A DNA stretch of 11,424 bases from positions 1 to 11,424 of the forward strand of contig JAFOHW010000037.1 in assembly GCA_017421685.1 (NCBI GenBank), read 5' to 3'. Numbering within the stretch: position 1 is the first letter of the stretch; each line of letters begins with the position of its first letter. This stretch comes from Candidatus Saccharimonadota bacterium. GTDB lineage: Bacteria; Patescibacteriota; Saccharimonadia; Saccharimonadales; Saccharimonadaceae. This document shows, one piece after another, positions 6,010 through 11,424 of the stretch. A program made the translations under genes and the position numbers. Below the pieces are notes generated by a model, which worked only from the letters and a program-made list of their open reading frames with translations, was not told the origin of the DNA and ran no database searches.

Positions 6010-9000
6010 ATGGACGATGAATCTGAAAAAGGAAGTTTCAAGAATTCCGTAGAGAGTGGTTTTTCTGATACTAAGCCGGGGAATTTTTTTAGTGGAATTT
6101 TAGGGGGACCCAAGAAAGGTTCGAACAATTCGGGTTCTGGACCGATAGAGCGTAATGGTTCGAGAGGGGGATTATTTAGAAGAGCAGAAGACGGAGCTTC
6201 GGATGGGCCAGTTGCGAGGATTGGAAATTCTTCGGATGAAGTAAATCAGGCTGAGAAGTCTGGCGGAATTTTAGGGGGAGGGCTTTTTACTGGTACTGGT
6301 AAGGGGGTTGATTCGAAGAACGGAAAGAAAAATAAAGGTTTTAAAGGGAGGATGAAGAAATTAGCGCCAGGAATAGCGATTTTGGGAATGGTTGCTGGAA
6401 TTGGTGGATTAATGGCAGGCTGGACGACATTAATGCCGTTTGCAATTCAGGAACTGATCATTGAGAAATTCAATTCGATTGGGATTTCTTCGACAATGGC
6501 GAGCGACGAGCTTTTGGACACGCAATTAAACCAGGGGGTTAGAATGGAGAATTTAAAGACTGGAGAAAAAGAGAATTTGTTTGCTTTTTCAGAATATCAG
6601 GTCGGAGAATTTGAGAAACAAGGGATTATCGTTGAGAATGATGTCGATATTGGAGGAGGGGAGATTACGGCGTTAATATATAAGAAAAAAGATACTTATG
6701 TTCCGGTTGTGGGGAGCGATTTTTTAGGGAAATCTGGTCTTCAGGGGGCGATTGTCTCGGCGAGTGGGATTAGTGAGATGGGTGCGCCGATTTCGGCGAA
6801 AGCTGCTTTAAATGATTCTGATTTTAAAATTCCGTATACCACAGCAAGTAAAACGTGGCGGGGAGGATCGAGCGGATGGTTCGATAGTATTATGGACGAT
6901 ATTACGACGATTAAATTAAATTTAAAGAGAAATCGATGGGCAAGGTTTGCGGCTTGGGGAACCGATAACGCCAAAAAGGAATTTGATAAAATTGCGAAGG
7001 TTTCTACGGAGAATATGAAGGATAATGGAGTGAGTGCACATGAAGAGACGACAGAAGAGGTGGATGGAGAGACAGTTACGGAGACGAGGCAGGTCGAAGA
7101 GGTGCAATTAGAAGGCGGAGAAGTTGATGGGGTTAAAGTTTCGGAGGGGGAAGTTGATGTTGGAGATACCTCGACGAGGGCGGGCCAGTCTACGGGCGAG
7201 CTAGAAGTAACGTTAAGAAGCAAGGCATTAAAAGTCGCTTCGGCGGCGTCCTCGGTTGGGGATACTGCTTGTGCTGTGCTGGAGGGGGTGATGGCAATTT
7301 ATTCGGTAGTTTCGGCTTACCAGAATTTGCAATTCTTAAATTTAATCTCAGGATATTTAGAAGCAGTAAGTAAGGTTAAAGCTGGGGATGGAAGTAGTAG
7401 TCCAATGAATATATATAATGAGAATTTAACTTCGGTAGGAGATACGACAAATGCGAACGGGGATGTTGTTGCTCAAAAAACGGCGATGGAGTCGGAAGGA
7501 ATGGCTTGGCTATTTTCAGATGGACAAGGAATTAATCCGAATGATCAGAGTGTTCAGAATGTGAATTTTGAAAATATTATGTCGAATACGAGCGAGTTGT
7601 TCGGAGACATGGCATTAACGACGAGCGTTTTTGAAAAATGCGGATACGTTAGAGCGGTATCAGCGGCGATAAGTCTTACGGGGACAATATTGAGCTTTAC
7701 TGGAGTAGGAACGATAGTTGAAGTTGCATGGGCAGGGGCAAAGGAGATTGGGAAAATTGCAGTAGCGGCTGCGGTTCAGGTAGCTCTTTATGCGATTGTG
7801 CCGATTGCAGTTAAAAATATTGCCCAAATGATGATAAAAGACGCAGCGACGGAATGGCTTGGAGAGGATCTTGGGAACGCAATGATTTCGGGGGCGAATA
7901 AGTACTTAGGAGGAAATGCGGTTAGTGGGGGGCAGGGTCCGGGGGACCTAGAAAGAGTTGCGCAGTATGTTGGCGAAAGGGATACGGTTTTAGCAGAGGA
8001 GGCGGAATATGAAAGAGCGACGAGAAGCCCGTTTGACGTTACCTCCAGACATACGTTCTTAGGAAGTTTAGCTTATAGTATGTTACCTTTAGCTTATTCG
8101 AGCGGAAGAGTTTCGTCGTTAGTTTCGGGAATGTCAAGCGTGGTGAATTCTTCGGCAATTTCGCTTCTTCCGACGACTAGTGCGATTAGTGGGGTAGATA
8201 TGGAGGCGTCGATTGGGGATTGTAAATTGCTCGGAAGTACGGGGGCGGTCGGAGATGTATTTTGTAATCCGTATATAATTACAGATGTTAGCACGATGGG
8301 TCTTTCTGGGGCGAAGATTGATGAAATTGTCTATCGACTAGATAATGATACTAATGAGCTCGCGAGCGTCAATATTAATGCGGGGATTTCGAGCGATAAT
8401 TTCAACGATGACGGGACGATTAATAAGGAAAGTAATTTGGCGAAATATATTACATATTGCGGACAAAGAACTTCGCAATATGGAATCAAAGACGGTGGAG
8501 TTTACGAATCAATTGTTGGGGGTGGGGCGGTAAAAAGTTTTCTTGGATTAGCCCCAATACTAGGGGATATTATTACGATTAATGATGCGGCAAATGAAGA
8601 ATGGAACATGTCCTGGATTAACGGTTCGGCTTGCGTTGCGTCGAGCGATAACGCAAAATGGGATAGTGAATATAAATATTATCAAAGATATGCTGAGCAA
8701 CAAAGATTGTTGGAGAATATGAATCCTGGCTATAAATCTACGGTGGCGGTTTTCTTAGAAGATTACTACAAAGAAAATCCGGTCGATAATTCGTTTGAAG
8801 GGACGTTGGCAAGGTTTTCTGGATTGCCAAAAGAGACAGTTGAGGAAGCGTTAGCTTTAATTGAATATTATAATTTTATCGAAAATTATGAGCCAAGCGA
8901 AAGGTATGCGTTCGGGGGTTCGGTAGTTAGTGAGAGAGAGGAGCTTAATTTCGATGATGAAAATGCCCTAGCGGGAGCAGGGATATTATTAGAAAAAATT

Positions 9001-9039
9001 ATGTATTTCGATGTAAGAAATAGGAGCTACGTTGTTTAA
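6010..9039 (+). CDS. Very large membrane protein of unknown function (1009 aa)
   Basis: Not assignable to a named family by eye. Residues 1-117 are hydrophilic, Gly/Ser/Lys-rich and probably cytoplasmic, with short recurring motifs (GILGGPKKG, GGLFRRAEDG, GGILGGGLFTG). A basic patch (103-117) precedes a hydrophobic helix at about 118-147. Residues 148-400 look soluble and presumably extracytoplasmic, ending in an acidic Glu/Val/Gly-rich stretch (341-385). Further hydrophobic, Ala-rich segments lie at about 416-436, 546-574 and 581-607, with weaker ones near 684-720. The rest to 1009 is hydrophilic. There are only six cysteines (421, 544, 738, 752, 817, 875), four of them in the C-terminal third. 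The mix of a soluble N-tail, Ala-rich helices and large external loops resembles polytopic components of type IV secretion (VirB6/TrbL-like), but no diagnostic motif is seen and that is a guess. The start has an extended -10 immediately upstream and no ribosome binding site. The stop sits in a hairpin loop. Confidence 0.85.
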   Translation: MDDESEKGSFKNSVESGFSDTKPGNFFSGILGGPKKGSNNSGSGPIERNGSRGGLFRRAEDGASDGPVARIGNSSDEVNQAEKSGGILGGGLFTGTGKGVDSKNGKKNKGFKGRMKKLAPGIAILGMVAGIGGLMAGWTTLMPFAIQELIIEKFNSIGISSTMASDELLDTQLNQGVRMENLKTGEKENLFAFSEYQVGEFEKQGIIVENDVDIGGGEITALIYKKKDTYVPVVGSDFLGKSGLQGAIVSASGISEMGAPISAKAALNDSDFKIPYTTASKTWRGGSSGWFDSIMDDITTIKLNLKRNRWARFAAWGTDNAKKEFDKIAKVSTENMKDNGVSAHEETTEEVDGETVTETRQVEEVQLEGGEVDGVKVSEGEVDVGDTSTRAGQSTGELEVTLRSKALKVASAASSVGDTACAVLEGVMAIYSVVSAYQNLQFLNLISGYLEAVSKVKAGDGSSSPMNIYNENLTSVGDTTNANGDVVAQKTAMESEGMAWLFSDGQGINPNDQSVQNVNFENIMSNTSELFGDMALTTSVFEKCGYVRAVSAAISLTGTILSFTGVGTIVEVAWAGAKEIGKIAVAAAVQVALYAIVPIAVKNIAQMMIKDAATEWLGEDLGNAMISGANKYLGGNAVSGGQGPGDLERVAQYVGERDTVLAEEAEYERATRSPFDVTSRHTFLGSLAYSMLPLAYSSGRVSSLVSGMSSVVNSSAISLLPTTSAISGVDMEASIGDCKLLGSTGAVGDVFCNPYIITDVSTMGLSGAKIDEIVYRLDNDTNELASVNINAGISSDNFNDDGTINKESNLAKYITYCGQRTSQYGIKDGGVYESIVGGGAVKSFLGLAPILGDIITINDAANEEWNMSWINGSACVASSDNAKWDSEYKYYQRYAEQQRLLENMNPGYKSTVAVFLEDYYKENPVDNSFEGTLARFSGLPKETVEEALALIEYYNFIENYEPSERYAFGGSVVSEREELNFDDENALAGAGILLEKIMYFDVRNRSYVV

Positions 9040-9053
9040 GCGTAGCTCCCTAT
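9020..9053. terminator. Hairpin spanning the stop codon of the 1009-aa gene, possible bidirectional terminator
   Basis: GGAGCTACG (9023-9031) pairs with CGTAGCTCC (9041-9049). Beyond a one-base bulge (9050), three further pairs extend the stem to 9020/9053. The TAA stop (9037-9039) lies in the nine-base loop. There is no strong U-run on the plus strand, only TATATTTATATT, and TATTTCTT on the minus strand, so termination may be partial. Confidence 0.6.
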
Positions 9054-9059
9054 ATTTAT

Positions 9060-9088
9060 ATTATAGCACACTTTGTTAATTTTGTCAA
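9060..9088 (-). promoter_or_regulatory. Perfect-consensus promoter antisense to the 1009-aa gene
   Basis: On the minus strand TTGACA (9088-9083) and TATAAT (9065-9060) are separated by exactly 17 bases, with an extended TGC before the -10. All 12 consensus positions match. Transcription would start near 9053 and enter the hairpin at once, then run antisense through the 3' end of the 1009-aa gene. No minus-strand gene is visible downstream. Confidence 0.6.
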
Positions 9089-9101
9089 TATGAGGTATAA
9101 T
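9073..9101 (+). promoter_or_regulatory. pheST promoter
   Basis: TTGTTA (9073-9078) and TATAAT (9096-9101) are spaced 17 bases apart. The -10 ends 9 bases before ATG 9111, so transcription should begin within a few bases of that codon. It overlaps the antisense promoter on the other strand. Confidence 0.65.
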
Positions 9102-9110
9102 ATAAGGTAT

Positions 9111-10067
9111 ATGGAAGAGTTGGAAAGATTAAAAGCTGAATTAAAAAAGATAAATGCTGAAGCAGGTAAAATTCGCGAGATTCCGGTTGAGGAAAGGGCG
9201 GAATTTGGACGAAAACTGAACAAGCAGAAACAAGAAATTTTGGCGCGGATTGTTGAAGAAGAAAAAAAGGCGTTAGACGTAGATGTTTCGGCGATTGACG
9301 TGACAGCTTTTTCGGGAGTTAATGAGCCGATGCCGGAGTTATATTCGACTCTTATGGGCTCGGAACATCCATTGATGTCGGAAATTGATAGGGTCGCTGA
9401 GATTTATCGTTTGATGGGGTTTGAGGTTTTAGAGTCGAAACAGCTTGACGATGAGTACCATATGTTTGATTCATTGAATTTTCCGAAGGAACATCCGGCA
9501 CGAGACGGGTATGATACTTTCCGGACAGAGGAAGGCTTTATTCCTCCGGCACATACTTCGACGATGCAGAATCGAGCCCTAAAGAGATATAAGAATAATT
9601 TAGACGAGGGGAAGGCGATTGCGGTTGTGATTCCGGGGCGAGTTTATCGAAACGAAGATGTTGACGCGACGCATGAGCATACTTTTTATCAGTGTGAGGG
9701 AGTTTATGTTTCAGAAGATTGTACTTTAGGCAATATGTTGGGGATTTTAAGAGAATTTTTTGAAAAGTATTATGAGCAAAAATTAAATATTCGGACTCAG
9801 CCGGGGTATTTCCCGTTTACGGAGCCGAGCTTGGAGTTTATGATTGAAAAACCGAAAGCGTTAGGAGGAAAGAAGGGAGACTTCTTGGAGATGTTAGGGT
9901 GTGGGATGATCCATCCGAACGTTTTAAAAATGGCGGGGATTGATCCGGAGAGATATCATGGGTTTGCTTGGGGAGGAGGAATTGATCGCCTGGTAATGCT
10001 GAAATATGGATTAAAGGATGTTAGATTTTTCGAGTCGGGTAATTTAAACTTTTTGAGGGAGTTTTAA
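9111..10067 (+). CDS. pheS: Phenylalanyl-tRNA synthetase alpha subunit
   Basis: Catalytic subunit of the heterotetrameric class II PheRS, which joins phenylalanine to tRNA-Phe in the cytoplasm. Starting at ATG 9111 it is 318 residues. A charged coiled-coil arm (1-55) is shorter than in typical 330-350-residue homologues. Class II motif 1 lies near 86-106 (HPLMSEIDRVAEIYRLMGFEV). AHTS (147-150) stands where LRTHTS is usual. Motif 2 spans about 177-200 with Arg180 and FYQ (192-194). The Phe-pocket region PGYFPFTEPSLE is at 231-242, LGCGMIHP at 262-269, and motif 3 at 286-305 with Arg293 in GGGIDR. An in-frame ATG at 9090 is open but lies upstream of and across the -10 TATAAT (9096-9101), so its seven extra codons would not be in the predicted mRNA. 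MEELERLKAELKKI is also the natural start of the helix. pheT follows after one base. Confidence 0.95.
   Translation: MEELERLKAELKKINAEAGKIREIPVEERAEFGRKLNKQKQEILARIVEEEKKALDVDVSAIDVTAFSGVNEPMPELYSTLMGSEHPLMSEIDRVAEIYRLMGFEVLESKQLDDEYHMFDSLNFPKEHPARDGYDTFRTEEGFIPPAHTSTMQNRALKRYKNNLDEGKAIAVVIPGRVYRNEDVDATHEHTFYQCEGVYVSEDCTLGNMLGILREFFEKYYEQKLNIRTQPGYFPFTEPSLEFMIEKPKALGGKKGDFLEMLGCGMIHPNVLKMAGIDPERYHGFAWGGGIDRLVMLKYGLKDVRFFESGNLNFLREF
10055..10060 (+). promoter_or_regulatory. Ribosome binding site of pheT within pheS
   Basis: GAGGGA lies in the last codons of pheS, 8 bases before the pheT ATG at 10069. It gives pheT its own initiation signal, in contrast to the leaderless-looking pheS, and allows translational coupling for balanced subunits. 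Confidence 0.6.
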
Positions 10068-10068
10068 A

Positions 10069-11424
10069 ATGAAGATTTCGCTGAATTGGATTAAAGAATA
10101 TGTTAAGATTCCAGTTTCGGACGAGGAGTTGATTTCGTTAATTGGATCAAGATTAGTTGAGGTTGAGGGGGTGATTGACGAGACGCATAAGTATGATGAT
10201 ATCTATATTGTTCAGGTAGAGAAAGTAGAAAAAATTCCAGAGACGCATTTAAGTTTATGTCAAATTGATGTCGGGGGAGCGGAGCTAGTTCAGGTTGTTT
10301 GTGGGGCGCCGAATGTTCATGAAGGAATGTTGGCGGTTTGGATTAAGCCTGGGGCAACGGTTCCGGTTTCGGTTCGTGAGGATGCTCCGTTTGTTCTTGG
10401 AACAAGGAAAATGCTAGGGAAGTATGAGTCTAATGGAATGTTAGCAGGGGCAGATGAATTGGATTTTGGGGGAGAACATTCAGGAATTGCGGAAATTGAG
10501 CCTGGGATGGCAAAGCCGGGTGACCTACTCGCGGACGTGTTTAATTTAAGAGATTTGGTTTTAGAAATTGAGAATAAATCTTTAACACATCGACCGGATT
10601 GTTTTGGTATTATTGGGTTCTCGAGAGAGGTTGCGGGGATTTTAGGCCAGAAGTTTGATGAGCCAGAATTTTTATATCATGAGATGGTTTTTCCAGAGGG
10701 AGAACTAGTCCGAGGAAAAGATTGTATTTATAGCAAGAATTCTGATATCCAAGTCCAGATTTCAGATAGTTCACTTTGTCCACGCTATTCATTGGCGCTT
10801 CTTAAGGTTAATGACGCCACGGATGAGAATAAATATCTTTCTAAAGTTCAAATCATGCTTGCAAAAGCAGGGATGACGACTATTTCTAGGGTCGTCGATG
10901 TGACGAATTATTTAATGCTTTTGACTGGACAACCGTTACATGCGTTTGACTACGATAAATTCTTGGAGGTTGGGGGGAGTGAGACGGCGAAGGCAACTGT
11001 TCGATTGGCGAAAGAGGGCGAAAAGTTAGAATTGTTAGACGGAGAAGTCGTCGAATGTATTCCTAGTGATATTCTAATTACTTCAAATGACATTCCGGTT
11101 GCTCTTGCGGGAGCAATGGGAGGGAAGAATACGGAAATTGACGAGACAACGAAGAATGTCTTATTAGAATCGGCGTCGTTTAGTCTTTATAATTTACGCA
11201 AAACTCAGATGGCACATGGAATTTTTTCGGAAGCGATTACGAGATTTACGAAGGGGGTCTCAGCTGGAGGAACGTTCAATGTCTTAGCGGAGGCAGTTCG
11301 GGAAATAAATGGTAAATTCTTGGGGCTTAGAGATAGTTTTCCTGGATTAGGCGAACCGTCAGTCGTAATGATTGCGGTTAGTGAAATTAATGGTCTGCTT
11401 GGTACGGAGTATAAAAAGGAGTTG
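10069..11424 (+). CDS. pheT: Phenylalanyl-tRNA synthetase beta subunit (3' end outside window)
   Basis: Non-catalytic subunit of PheRS, which recognises tRNA-Phe and carries the editing site. The frame is open from ATG 10069 to the window end: 452 codons, against roughly 800 in full-length bacterial PheT. It begins MKISLNWIKEYV, the standard family start. An EMAPII-like tRNA-binding OB fold spans about residues 42-150 (CGAPNVHEGM, LGKYESNGMLAGADEL). The family-typical THRPDCFGIIGFSREVAGI follows near 174-192. The B3/4 editing domain covers about 225-380, with CPRYSLALLKV, SRVVDVTNYLMLLTGQPLHAFD, IPVALAGAMGG and VLLESASFS, then SEAITRFTKGVS. The visible part ends in the start of the B5 domain (VSEINGLLGTEYKKEL). 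The rest of B5, the catalytic-like domain and the FDX-ACB anticodon-binding domain lie beyond the edge. The start is one base after the pheS stop, so the two are co-transcribed. Confidence 0.96.
   Translation, partial: MKISLNWIKEYVKIPVSDEELISLIGSRLVEVEGVIDETHKYDDIYIVQVEKVEKIPETHLSLCQIDVGGAELVQVVCGAPNVHEGMLAVWIKPGATVPVSVREDAPFVLGTRKMLGKYESNGMLAGADELDFGGEHSGIAEIEPGMAKPGDLLADVFNLRDLVLEIENKSLTHRPDCFGIIGFSREVAGILGQKFDEPEFLYHEMVFPEGELVRGKDCIYSKNSDIQVQISDSSLCPRYSLALLKVNDATDENKYLSKVQIMLAKAGMTTISRVVDVTNYLMLLTGQPLHAFDYDKFLEVGGSETAKATVRLAKEGEKLELLDGEVVECIPSDILITSNDIPVALAGAMGGKNTEIDETTKNVLLESASFSLYNLRKTQMAHGIFSEAITRFTKGVSAGGTFNVLAEAVREINGKFLGLRDSFPGLGEPSVVMIAVSEINGLLGTEYKKEL

Noticed and set aside
6741..7223. 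160-aa minus-strand frame inside the 1009-aa gene
   Set aside because: Low-complexity Ser/Thr/Pro composition is the complement of the Glu/Val/Gly-rich plus-strand region; no ribosome binding site, promoter or family motif.
9082..9087. TTGTCA as the -35 of pheS
   Set aside because: Only 8 bases separate it from the -10. TTGTTA at 9073 has the correct 17-base spacing, and TTGTCA is the complement of the antisense TTGACA.
1..11424. Alternative genetic code (TGA as glycine)
   Set aside because: No in-frame TGA occurs in any of the genes and all visible stops are TAA or TAG.
1..11424. Mobile element, prophage, toxin-antitoxin or defence cassette
   Set aside because: No transposase, integrase, nuclease, helicase, terminal inverted repeats or attachment-like duplications are seen; the genes are housekeeping and envelope genes.

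Overview
The window is AT-rich bacterial DNA, densely packed, with seven complete or nearly complete genes plus one cut by the right edge. Its character suggests a Candidatus Saccharibacteria (TM7)-like member of the Candidate Phyla Radiation. The reasons are a DUF2207 membrane protein with a poly-Gly tail, a proline-rich single-pass membrane protein, an aquaporin with a Lys/Thr/Ala-rich tail, a compact MetRS, a very large unrecognised membrane protein, and short intergenic regions. All seven visible stops are TAA or TAG. No in-frame TGA occurs in well over 3000 codons, so TGA is not a sense codon here. That argues against the code-25 lineages (Gracilibacteria, Absconditabacteria). The lineage call is inference from gene style, not from a marker tree.

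Layout, left to right. A DUF2207 membrane protein (+) runs in from the left edge, followed by a proline-rich/TM/secreted-domain protein (+) and methionyl-tRNA synthetase metG (+). A convergent gap with two strong hairpin terminators follows. An aquaporin-family channel lies on the minus strand. A compact back-to-back pair of extended -10 promoters separates it from a plus-strand block: a 78-aa tail-anchored protein and a 1009-aa membrane protein. After a hairpin spanning that gene's stop codon comes pheS, then pheT (cut by the right edge), which together make phenylalanyl-tRNA synthetase.

The genes form two themes: aminoacyl-tRNA synthesis (metG, pheS, pheT) and the cell envelope (DUF2207 protein, proline-rich protein, aquaporin, tail-anchored protein, 1009-aa protein). 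No mobile element, CRISPR array, tRNA or rRNA is visible, and I see no defence or biosynthetic cassette. No intergenic gap exceeds about 132 bases.

The most unusual signal is regulatory. metG, the 1009-aa gene and pheS each have a -10 hexamer ending only 6-9 bases before the ATG and no Shine-Dalgarno sequence, which predicts leaderless mRNAs. The proline-rich gene, the aquaporin, the 78-aa gene and pheT have ordinary Shine-Dalgarno sequences. There are also strong minus-strand promoter sequences with no visible gene to serve. One, at 9060-9088, matches the sigma-70 consensus exactly and points antisense into the 3' end of the 1009-aa gene through a hairpin.
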